A DNA stretch of 64,000 bases from Halorubrum lacusprofundi ATCC 49239 (GTDB taxonomy: Archaea > Halobacteriota > Halobacteria > Halobacteriales > Haloferacaceae), in contig NC_012029.1 in assembly GCF_000022205.1 (NCBI RefSeq), positions 2,604,001-2,668,000 on the forward strand, given 5' to 3'. The translations under genes were made by a program, and so were the position numbers. The first letter of the stretch is position 1, and every line of letters begins with the position of its first letter. Below the pieces are notes generated by a model. That model ran no database searches. It was not told the origin of the DNA and saw only the letters and a program-made list of their open reading frames with translations. This document shows positions 56,532 through 63,251 of the stretch, piece after piece.

Positions 56532-57227
56532 TCACGACTTCTCCGACCCTTCTCGCTCCCGCAGCGCCGCGATCCGATCGCCGAGCGGCGGCTGCACCTC
56601 GAACCACGTCGACCAGTCGCCGGTTTCCGGTTCGACCCCGCGGACCGCCGCGACTCGCTCGAACGCATCGGCGACGCGACCCGCGCCAACCGCGTCCGCG
56701 GCGCGGTCGTCGGCCACGTACTGCACTCGTCGACCGACCCAGAACGCCGTGAGCCCGACGGCGACGAGCGACGCGAACCCCGCGTCGAACGAAACCGTCG
56801 CGGTGACGATCGCCGCCAGCACCCCGACCACCGCTGCGATCGCAACAGCCCGAAATTCGCCGTAGTATGTCCCGACGCGGCCGGCCTCGGCCGCGAAGAG
56901 ACCGATCACGACATCGTCGTCCACGTCGTCGAGTACGGCCTCCGAGAGGAACAGCACCCGTCGACGGGGCGGGCCGCGGACTGCTACCTCGATGCGGCCG
57001 ACTCCCTCATTCCCGTTTTTCTCCTCCGTCTCGTTTTCACCGCGGCGCTCGATCGCGATCCGATCCACGTCGATCCCGGCCGTTTCGCGGAGGTATTCGA
57101 GGCGGCCACGCTCTGCGTCGGTCGGCTCTCGAAGATCGCGGAACCGGTCGGCCGCGTACAGCGGGCCGATCTCGACGGCGAGGAACGACAGGACGGCGAC
57201 GCCGACGAGGAACGCGACCGTGAGCAT
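56532..57227 (-). CDS. Degenerate M48-like membrane protein (pseudo-peptidase)
   Basis: 231-aa protein with an N-terminal TM (LTVAFLVGVAVLSFLAVEIG) and two further TM helices (FRAVAIAAVVGVLAAIVTAT, FASLVAVGLTAFWVGRRVQY). Its layout follows M48/HtpX-type peptidases: VLFLSEAVLDDVDDDVVIGL in place of the helix before the active site, then LFAAEAGRVGTYYGEF where HExxH is expected, and YVADDRAADAVG where M48 proteins have E-x-x-A-D. Both zinc histidines of HExxH are absent (E present, H lost). So it is probably catalytically dead, a structural or regulatory relative. Same strand as the MinD gene, about 70 nt downstream of it. Confidence 0.65.
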   Translation of the reverse strand: MLTVAFLVGVAVLSFLAVEIGPLYAADRFRDLREPTDAERGRLEYLRETAGIDVDRIAIERRGENETEEKNGNEGVGRIEVAVRGPPRRRVLFLSEAVLDDVDDDVVIGLFAAEAGRVGTYYGEFRAVAIAAVVGVLAAIVTATVSFDAGFASLVAVGLTAFWVGRRVQYVADDRAADAVGAGRVADAFERVAAVRGVEPETGDWSTWFEVQPPLGDRIAALREREGSEKS

Positions 57228-57296
57228 CGTCAGCGGTTCCGTCCCGGAGCGACAAAAAGGCGCGACTTTGCGGCCCGCCAGCAGTTCGCCACCCCG

Positions 57297-57947
57297 TCAG
57301 CCGGGGACTCGCCGAGCGAGTTCGCGAACCGCTTCCGCCGCGGCGCTGTCCGGCGCGGCGTCGACGACCGGTCGCTCCTCGGCGACCGAGCGGCCGACGC
57401 GCGGATCGGCGGGGACGACCGACGCGGGCGCCCCGATGGCGTCGGCGATCGCGTCGGTCGGCGGCTCCTCGGTCACCCGGTTGACCGCGCAGCCGACGAG
57501 CCCGGCGTCGAGCTCGCGGGCGAGCGCCCGAGTTCGGATCGCGTCGGCCAGTGCGAACGCCCGCGGCGACACGACGAGCAGACAGGCGTCAGCGACCGCG
57601 AGCGGCACCCCGGCGTCCGCGCGCCGCCCCGCCGGACAGTCGAGGACGACGGTACCGCGCTCCCGCTCGATCGCCGCCACCGCGGATTCGAGCCGCCGGA
57701 GATCGGCCGCCCGCGCGCCGGCGAGGGTCCGACCGCAGGGGACGATATCGACCGGACCGGCGCGCAGCGCCTCGATCGAATCGGCCTCACCGGCGAGCAC
57801 GTCGTGGAGGTCTGGACCGCGGCCGCCGGGCAGGTCCGCCATGCCGAGGTCGGCGTCGACGACGACCGCGTCGAGCGCGGCGGCGACATTGTACGCGAGC
57901 GTCGTCTTCCCGACGCCGCCCTTCCCGCCGGCGACCGCGAGGATCAC
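57297..57947 (-). CDS. MinD/ParA-family P-loop ATPase
   Basis: 216-aa deviant-Walker ATPase. VILAVAGGKGGVGKTTLAYN at the extreme N-terminus is the deviant P-loop with signature Lys, VVVDADLGMADLPGG is switch I, and GTVVLDCPAGRRADAGVP Walker B. It lacks an obvious C-terminal membrane-targeting amphipathic helix. Likely a spatial organiser or regulator; several MinD paralogues exist in haloarchaea. Starts at GTG 57947, overlapping the partner gene stop by 4 nt (GTGA), so the pair is translationally coupled. Confidence 0.87.
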   Translation of the reverse strand: MILAVAGGKGGVGKTTLAYNVAAALDAVVVDADLGMADLPGGRGPDLHDVLAGEADSIEALRAGPVDIVPCGRTLAGARAADLRRLESAVAAIERERGTVVLDCPAGRRADAGVPLAVADACLLVVSPRAFALADAIRTRALARELDAGLVGCAVNRVTEEPPTDAIADAIGAPASVVPADPRVGRSVAEERPVVDAAPDSAAAEAVRELARRVPG

Positions 57948-58798
57948 GCCAGTCGCTCCAGCGCCTCGATCGGCGCGTCGGTCCCTTCCGCGCGCGCCGA
58001 AAGCGTCGACGCACGCTCGCTCAGCTCTCGGAGTCGCTCCGCGTCCGCGGCGACGCGATCGTCGAGCCCGGAGAGTGCTCCGACGCCATCGGTTTCCGCA
58101 ACCACTTCCGTCGCCGTCGCCAGATCGGCCTCGGTCAGCCGCTCCGCCCGGTCGATCCGTGCCTCGACGGCGTCCAGTCGTGATTCGATCGCGTCGAACC
58201 ACGCCTCCGTCGTCCCGACCGACGGCGGTGCGGAGCCGGCGAGATCTCCATCAGATTTGTCGGGGGCTGCCACTCTACCAGCGTCTGACTCTCTGCCAGC
58301 GTCGACGGTGGGTCCGGTCGAATTCACCGAGCCCGCGTCGGCGGTGGGGTCCGAACCGCCTGCACTGCCTGTCCCACCCGCTCCACCCACCTCGCCCGCA
58401 CCGCCCGCGACCGCGGCGCTCGGCGGCCGGTGGTCACCGAGCTCTCGGAGGGCGACGGCTGTCGCCGACTCGACCGTTTCAGCTCCCTCGCTCGGGTTCG
58501 TCTCTCCCGACTGCTCCGTCGGGTCGACCGCCGCCACCTCGGTCACTTCGACCGGTGGATCGGCCGGCGGGGCGCTGGCCGCAAAGCCGAACGCCCGCCG
58601 TTCGCCGGGGTCGAGACGCAACGTCACGCCCGACTCGTCCCACCCGGTCTCCGGGATACCGCCCCGGCGGGGCGGGAGTACGGGAGCGTCGAGCCGGCTC
58701 TCGATCCGAACGCGCCGCGGGACGGCGTCGTCGTTGCGCACGCGACACCGTACCAGCGACACGTTCCCTTCCCGGTCGACATCCCACGCGAGGTCCAT
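57944..58798 (-). CDS. Partner protein with coiled coil, upstream of MinD-like ATPase
   Basis: 284-aa protein beginning MDLAWDVDREGNVSLVRCRV. Residues ~1-90 look like a beta-rich domain (NDDAVPRRVRIESRLDAPVL, VTLRLDPGERRAFGFAASAP); the middle is disordered and Ala/Gly/Asp/Thr-rich; the last ~90 residues form coiled coil (AWFDAIESRLDAVEARIDRA, ERLRELSERASTLSARAEGT). The ATPase GTG overlaps its stop, implying that the two act together, perhaps as a positioning ATPase with an adapter. I do not recognise a named family. The ATG at 58798 is preferred over the one at 58822. Confidence 0.7.
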   Translation of the reverse strand: MDLAWDVDREGNVSLVRCRVRNDDAVPRRVRIESRLDAPVLPPRRGGIPETGWDESGVTLRLDPGERRAFGFAASAPPADPPVEVTEVAAVDPTEQSGETNPSEGAETVESATAVALRELGDHRPPSAAVAGGAGEVGGAGGTGSAGGSDPTADAGSVNSTGPTVDAGRESDAGRVAAPDKSDGDLAGSAPPSVGTTEAWFDAIESRLDAVEARIDRAERLTEADLATATEVVAETDGVGALSGLDDRVAADAERLRELSERASTLSARAEGTDAPIEALERLA

Positions 58799-58894
58799 AG
58801 GCGGGGTGCCGCGGTATCGCATTTAAACTGCGGGACGGTGAGCGTGTGAATCGACGGGAGAACCGTTTATTGTCCGCGGGATCGTCTGTCCCGT

Positions 58895-60058
58895 ATGAAC
58901 GAGCCGGCGGTGTTCGGCCACGTGGTGACCGCGCTCAACGAGCGGAACTACGAACCGCTGGTCCACGTCCCCGAAGCACACAGCGACGCGTACGCGGACG
59001 TGCTCGATCGCTGTCGCCGCCACGAGATCACGATCCGCGGGCGGTACCCCGACGTGCTTGGCTTCACCGACGCGAACCGCGTGTTCGCGATTGAGGTAAA
59101 GGGATCCTCGAACCTCCTTCGGGGCATCGGACAGGCGCTGACCTATCAGCAGGGGGCACACGCGTCGTATCTCGCCGGCCACGGCGATGCCGTGAGACCA
59201 CACGCCGACCTACTCCACTCGAAGGGCGTCGGCGTCATCGGCGTCGAGGAGGACGGCGCGACCGCGTGGCGCTCGCCGCCGAGCGCGGAATCCACCGCGG
59301 AGGTCACGGACATCGAGGGGCAGCTGTCGCTCCGGCTCCGCGGGAACGAGTTCGGCGGCGACATCACGACGCTGAGCCTCGCACAGCCGCTCAACTACTT
59401 CGCGCCGGTCGTCGCACTCGACCGGTACGGGCCCCTCGCGCGCGACGAACTCGTCGACGCGATCGCCGACGAGTACAGCTTCGGGGCCGGCGACGAGACC
59501 ATCGCGAGCGCGCGCACTCTCGGACTACTCTCTGTGGGATCGCCGCACGAACTAACCGCACAGGGAGAATTAGCCGCGACGGTCCTCCGCGGCTACGGGA
59601 TCGAGGAACTCGACGACCTGCGTCTAACGAAAGAGGACGTGGCCCGGCGCACCGTCGTCGAGGTCCACCCGCCGCTCGCGGTCCTCCTCCGGAACTCGTT
59701 CGTCAGGCACCCCGAGTTCGGTCTGCTACTCGACGCGCTCCGGAAGGAGGGGCCGCGTGTCCACTTCCTCGATCTCGTCGAGCGGCTGGTTCGCGAGTAC
59801 CCGAACGTCTTCTTGAGCGCGTTCTGTACGACCCGCGGCGCGGCCCGCGCCCGAGAGCTGATCGAGCGCGGCGAGACTGCCCGGCTCTATCGGGACCGGG
59901 GCGTCTGGACCGACGTAATCCGAACCAACGTCCTGTTCAACTTCGTCCAGCAGCTGAAACACGTCGGCGTCCTCGCACCCGAGACGCGCAGCCACAGCGG
60001 CGCGATCGCCGAGTATGATCCCGATACGAAGCCGTGGATCGTCGCGGACACGGAGTGA
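58895..60058 (+). CDS. PD-(D/E)XK nuclease-like protein
   Basis: 387-aa protein. The N-terminal ~110 residues carry a restriction-endonuclease-like core: RGRYPDVLGFTDANRVFAIE with the Asp, then VKGSSNLLRGIGQALTYQQG giving the E-x-K and the Q-x-x-x-Y that follows. The remaining ~270 residues are mostly helical (DELVDAIADEYSFGAGDETI; LTAQGELAATVLRGYGIEEL; VFLSAFCTTRGAARARELIE; FVQQLKHVGVLAPETRSHSG) and may hold a winged-helix or specificity domain. No methylase or second subunit is adjacent. A defence or repair role is a guess. Starts with an ATG at 58895; the GC-rich coding region ends at the less GC-rich island. Confidence 0.75.
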   Translation: MNEPAVFGHVVTALNERNYEPLVHVPEAHSDAYADVLDRCRRHEITIRGRYPDVLGFTDANRVFAIEVKGSSNLLRGIGQALTYQQGAHASYLAGHGDAVRPHADLLHSKGVGVIGVEEDGATAWRSPPSAESTAEVTDIEGQLSLRLRGNEFGGDITTLSLAQPLNYFAPVVALDRYGPLARDELVDAIADEYSFGAGDETIASARTLGLLSVGSPHELTAQGELAATVLRGYGIEELDDLRLTKEDVARRTVVEVHPPLAVLLRNSFVRHPEFGLLLDALRKEGPRVHFLDLVERLVREYPNVFLSAFCTTRGAARARELIERGETARLYRDRGVWTDVIRTNVLFNFVQQLKHVGVLAPETRSHSGAIAEYDPDTKPWIVADTE

Positions 60059-60313
60059 GTCGCGGTTTCGAAGAGCGGACGAGTAACGGGGGGACGGAAC
60101 GGCGGTGAGAACATCCGGATAGCCGATCGATCGCTGTCTCAGGGTGCCTATTGACGGGTCAGGAGGTCTCGTCGATCAACTCGAATTCCAGATCGCACGG
60201 ACGGAACGGGGGTGATCTAACGTGACTACTTGGAGGGGGAGGTGGGTGCGTCCGGCAAGACGATAGAGCGGGAGGCACTGCGTAGCAGGTCGTTACAGCG
60301 TCGAAATGAGCAG

Positions 60314-60466
60314 TCAGTTGGATCCAAGAGCGGAAATTCGGGATTCAAGCTCTGTCTGGAACTCGTCCATCGTATCCACTCCCCACTCGATCAGATGGCT
60401 CCGCTGGTCAGCCGACAGTTCGGTGATCGTCCCGTCGAGATCCTTCGGCCGTTTAATTCGGGAGGC
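60314..60466 (-). pseudogene. C-terminal remnant of a decayed gene
   Basis: Minus-strand frame from 60466 to a TGA at 60314-60316 reads ASRIKRPKDLDGTITELSAD, then QRSHLIEWGVDTMDEFQTEL and ESRISALGSN. Acidic, helical, well-ordered codon use, but with no start codon and a TAG immediately upstream. It looks like the last 50 residues of a protein whose front was lost; the IS-like terminus at 60472 abuts the break. Confidence 0.5.
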
Positions 60467-60471
60467 CTATT

Positions 60472-60575
60472 TCTGTTGAAATCCTCAATTGGTGATCTGT
60501 TCTTGGGCTCGTGCTGAATACAGAGCGCGTATTTCGCACGCCACTATTGTCTCCACTGAAACGTTCAACAGAGCC
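60472..60575. mobile_element. Small element with TCTGTTGAA/TTCAACAGA inverted termini
   Basis: TCTGTTGAA (60472-60480) and TTCAACAGA (60564-60572) are a perfect 9-bp inverted repeat flanking about 83 nt; the right end continues as GCC. TTCAACAGAGCCA recurs at 62840-62852. I recall GGCTCTGTTGAAA-type ends in haloarchaeal IS6-family elements, so this may be a miniature derivative. No transposase gene lies inside. Confidence 0.45.
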
Positions 60576-60632
60576 ACCGAAGCCTGTTCCAGCAAAGTGG
60601 CCACTTGACGCCGTGTCTCCCGACACACGTGA

Positions 60633-61502
60633 CTACAACGCTTTCTTGATGCAATGGCTGGCGACCGCGTACAGTTCCCTGAAGACGACGGCGGCGCACG
60701 CACCAAGTGATCCAAGTGCGGTTGCAGTCATAACTCCGGGTACGAGGAAACCGGGATCGGCGACATAGTCAGGACTAGCAGCGATGAACGCGATTGCGGT
60801 GGTGTGCCCAAGGAAGACCACAGCGTTGCTGAGCCACGCGAGTACAATCCCGCGCCAGTACAAATAGACGAGCGCCGCAATCGGGGCGCCGAACACGCTG
60901 TATGAAAAGGGCTGGTAGGTTGGATATGCGGCGTACAACCAGAACGTGAACGGGACCGAGAGAACGGCGACAATAACGATGACGGCGAGCGCCCTGTAGC
61001 GGTCCTCCGACGAGCCGAAGAAGCGTTCCAGCAGTGAACGTTCACCTGGCGGCCTCCAACGTCGGAACACAGACCCAACAACGACTACGACAGCGCCGAC
61101 AGCGAGGCCGAGGCCGACGAGGGTCGGAAGTGCGTCACCGAGGAAAGTGGCTTCTTTAATATCCGACCACGGGCCGAATGTCGCGCGCGCAAGTGCCGAT
61201 GCGACCGGCGGGACGGGCGCCATCGCGAGCGTGTACAGTACGGCACCACCGTGATAGTGGACGACAGCAGCGAGCGCCGCTGCGGGCATGTACAAGATGG
61301 GGCCAGCGTAAGCATGGCCGATGTCACTAAGCTGTGGAGAGACGACGCCGACAGCTCCAACTCTGTAGTCTACCCCATAAGCCGCATTCGACCGCCAATA
61401 TGCGGCGTAGACGAGGAACAAGAGGACGAACACGACAGCGATGGTGCCGGCAAGACGGCGGCGTGCGTCAGGGTTGCCGAGGAGGGCACGCAGAATATCC
61501 AT
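60633..61502 (-). CDS. Multi-pass membrane protein, unknown function
   Basis: 289-aa protein with seven or eight hydrophobic segments: AGTIAVVFVLLFLVYAAYW, ILYMPAAALAAVVHYHGGAV, LGDALPTLVGLGLAVGAVVV, ALAVIVIVAVLSVPFTFWLY, APIAALVYLYWRGIVLAWLS, AVVFLGHTTAIAFIAASPD, FLVPGVMTATALGSLGACAA. A charged loop RRWRPPGERSLLERFFGSSE separates halves. Tyr/Ala-rich, with less biased codon use than the window core. No family recognised. In the accessory stretch, its 3' end about 60 nt from the IS-like terminus. Confidence 0.68.
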   Translation of the reverse strand: MDILRALLGNPDARRRLAGTIAVVFVLLFLVYAAYWRSNAAYGVDYRVGAVGVVSPQLSDIGHAYAGPILYMPAAALAAVVHYHGGAVLYTLAMAPVPPVASALARATFGPWSDIKEATFLGDALPTLVGLGLAVGAVVVVVGSVFRRWRPPGERSLLERFFGSSEDRYRALAVIVIVAVLSVPFTFWLYAAYPTYQPFSYSVFGAPIAALVYLYWRGIVLAWLSNAVVFLGHTTAIAFIAASPDYVADPGFLVPGVMTATALGSLGACAAVVFRELYAVASHCIKKAL

Positions 61503-61737
61503 TACGTGTCAGAGTATGTGGGTCGAATAAAACGGTTGTCCTGCCCGTTGGGTATGCTGTCTCTATCCTCCGCATCTGACAGTTTTCAGAAGCCGTGCAA
61601 GAGTTAGAGCATGAGTCCAGTACGGTACCTCCATTATATTACGCCGAAATCAGTAAACAAACCGCTCGGTAGCCCGATATCGCCACGATCCATCTCAGAA
61701 AGCTTATTCGAGATCCGGGGGAATAGCAACCGACCCC

Positions 61738-62232
61738 ATGCCCTCCTCGTTTATTCGAGCCAAGCCCCTCCAAGCCCTCAAGCTCACCGCTGTTATCGGT
61801 TCCCTTGCACTCGGTGTTGCCAGCTTCGCCGGGGTTCTGCCAGGACAGAATCTAACCGGCCTGCTGTCCCTCGCATTCTTTCCCATGATCCTCGCTGTCG
61901 TAGTCAGTGCTGAGGCGCTGCTTGCGGGATATCGACTTGTACGAGCTGACGATCCGGCTGCTCGGCTGACGGCTCAACGCGGGTACACCGCGATTCGCGT
62001 GATTGAGTTGGTCGTGACCGTCGCCGCACCCGGGATATTCTACGCCCTCATCGTTCGGATCGGCGGCGAGGTTCCCGGTCCGGGCGCTATCGGACTGCTG
62101 TTCATCGGGATCGGCCTCGGTCTGCTGGCCTACGGCGCGGTATTACTGCGGACGCTCGTCGAGTATTACTATCACCGGCAGCGTACTTCCGTGTCGAGAA
62201 CCGATGAACGCGGCGGAGATCTTGCGGAATAA
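61738..62232 (+). CDS. Four-TM membrane protein, unknown function
   Basis: 164-aa protein: TM helices around LKLTAVIGSLALGVASFAGV, GLLSLAFFPMILAVVVSAEA, VIELVVTVAAPGIFYALIVR and GAIGLLFIGIGLGLLAYGAV, then a basic C-terminal tail (LLRTLVEYYYHRQRTSVSRT). No family recognised. Codon use is more relaxed (CTC, TTC, GGT mixed), in line with the surrounding island. ATG at 61738. Confidence 0.65.
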   Translation: MPSSFIRAKPLQALKLTAVIGSLALGVASFAGVLPGQNLTGLLSLAFFPMILAVVVSAEALLAGYRLVRADDPAARLTAQRGYTAIRVIELVVTVAAPGIFYALIVRIGGEVPGPGAIGLLFIGIGLGLLAYGAVLLRTLVEYYYHRQRTSVSRTDERGGDLAE

Positions 62233-62337
62233 GCCGGTAGGTCACTCGTAGTGAGAACAGTTGAGGGAAATCACTGAACAAACCGCGTACCAGGTATCCG
62301 GCGACTGAGCAGCTCTAAGGACCTGTAAGTTGTCGGT

Positions 62338-62703
62338 TCACTCGCTAGAGTCGGATTCGTTGGTAGCCGTCGATTCGACCGGGAAAACCTGCGTGTCAGG
62401 TGCGTTGAGTGGGCTATCCGAGCCGGTAAGCCACGCGGTGAGGTAGACGACGCAGGCTGCGATGACAGCAATGGGAAGTTGGAGCGTGAAAACGCCGTAA
62501 ATGAGTGTGATGATGATCGTTACGCGAGTGACCGTCTGCCGGTTGGCGTCTCCGTAGTATGCGAATACTGCGACGACGAAGGACGCGAACGCGACGCCCG
62601 TGCCGAGGAGGGGTCGAGACGCGATAATCCAAGAGTACAGGAGTGTACCGATGCCGAACAGGACAAACGCTGCTACTATGTGGACGCGTTTTAGGGAGGG
62701 CAT
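62338..62703 (-). CDS. Small membrane protein, unknown function
   Basis: 121-aa protein with four TM helices: HIVAAFVLFGIGTLLYSWII, ASFVVAVFAYYGDANRQTV (partly), VTIIITLIYGVFTLQLPI, AVIAACVVYLTAWL, and a polar C-terminus (TNESDSSE). The ATG at 62703 sits 22-30 nt from the TATA-like CTTAAGTA that lies inside a 9-bp inverted repeat, so this gene is probably controlled by a dedicated operator. An ATG at 62721 would lie too close to that TATA sequence. Confidence 0.65.
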   Translation of the reverse strand: MPSLKRVHIVAAFVLFGIGTLLYSWIIASRPLLGTGVAFASFVVAVFAYYGDANRQTVTRVTIIITLIYGVFTLQLPIAVIAACVVYLTAWLTGSDSPLNAPDTQVFPVESTATNESDSSE

Positions 62704-62710
62704 ACGGCTG

Positions 62711-62745
62711 ACGTGTTTCAATTACGTACTTAAGAAACACGTGTT
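62711..62745. promoter_or_regulatory. Inverted repeat enclosing the TATA box of the small membrane protein gene
   Basis: ACGTGTTTC (62711-62719) and GAAACACGT (62734-62742) are perfect complements with a 14-nt spacer containing TTAAGTACGTAATT (minus strand); the right arm also forms AACACGTGTT (62736-62745), a 10-bp palindrome. A protein bound here would cover the TATA box of the gene at 62338-62703. Confidence 0.6.
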
Positions 62746-62837
62746 CTCAATTGGAGATAGACTGAATACATCACTGCGGTACTCACTACGCAATATTCAG
62801 TGATCGGCCATTTCACATAGTATTATGTCTGAAAATA

Positions 62838-62851
62838 GTTTCAACAGAGCC
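62838..62851. mobile_element. IS-like terminal sequence remnant
   Basis: GTTTCAACAGAGCC; its last 12 bases, TTCAACAGAGCC, match 60564-60575 exactly in the same orientation. An isolated right-end relic, with no transposase or left end found next to it. Confidence 0.45.
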
Positions 62852-62978
62852 ATTCTCTATTCAATAGTCGAATCTTGATGGAATTCGGGCATTCTCTCAG
62901 GTCACCCAAGAGGAGTGAGTCAATCGGCGATTGATTTTCTCTCCCTACACCAGGTTTGGATGTACGCGAACCCCACCG

Positions 62979-63137
62979 ATGGACCAGCGGACGATCACCT
63001 ATCGAACGAAAGCACGCGCCTCGCACTATTACGGCGTCTACCCCGACGCTGTCATGCGATTAGAACGATACGGGCGCGACGGGATCCTCGCGAGTGAGCG
63101 GAGCGAACGAGCGAGGGTCAGTCGCGCCCGTGACTGA
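62979..63137 (+). CDS. Possible small protein, 52 aa
   Basis: MDQRTITYRTKARASHYYGV, then YPDAVMRLERYGRDGIL looks like real helical protein sequence; the last 15 residues (ASERSERARVSRARD) come from the GAGTGAGCGGAGCGAACGAG-type repetitive DNA next to the tRNA and are probably not original. Could be a truncated gene whose 3' end was replaced at the tRNA boundary. No family assigned. Confidence 0.35.
   Translation: MDQRTITYRTKARASHYYGVYPDAVMRLERYGRDGILASERSERARVSRARD
63070..63085 (-). repeat. Direct duplication of the tRNA-Arg 3' end
   Basis: ACGGGCGCGACGGGAT occurs here and at 63151-63166, where it is the complement of the tRNA-Arg 3' end. Same orientation, 81 bp apart; such tRNA 3'-end duplications are the usual trace of integrase attachment sites. 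An inverted GTCGCGCCCG copy lies at 63121-63130. Confidence 0.6.
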
Positions 63138-63152
63138 ACGAAGTGAAGGAAC

Positions 63153-63224
63153 GGGCGCGACGGGATTTGAACCCGCGGCATCTTGGTCCGGAACCAAGTG
63201 CTCTGTCCGCTGAGCTACGCGCCC
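63153..63224 (-). tRNA. tRNA-Arg (CCG)
   Basis: 72-nt cloverleaf on the minus strand. Acceptor GGGCGCG/CGCGCCC, D stem GCTC/GAGC, anticodon stem CTTGG/CCAAG with loop TTCCGGA (anticodon CCG), T stem GCGGG/CCCGT with loop TTCAAAT. CCA not encoded; no intron. Marks the right edge of the accessory stretch. Confidence 0.96.
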
Positions 63225-63251
63225 TCACGACCGGGTATCCGCGGCGAGCGT

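Larger units (their letters stand above)
60059..60632. other. Gene-poor island start with coding remnants and IS-like termini
   Basis: 574 nt without an intact gene; lower GC than most of the window. It contains the remnant at 60314-60466 and the element at 60472-60575. A further minus-strand fragment, CDLEFELIDETS followed by a stop near 60160, may be another C-terminal relic. Confidence 0.5.
62722..63152. other. AT-richer intergenic segment with repeat arms and IS-like terminus
   Basis: Holds the inverted pair ACTGAATA (62761-62768) / TATTCAGT (62794-62801), the IS-like end GTTTCAACAGAGCC (62838-62851), the direct repeat of the tRNA-Arg 3' end (63070-63085) and a doubtful small ORF. Nothing else credible. 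Confidence 0.5.

Noticed and set aside
60230-60517. 95-codon plus-strand ORF
   Set aside because: Composition is not haloarchaeal; the minus strand of the same DNA carries the protein-like remnant.
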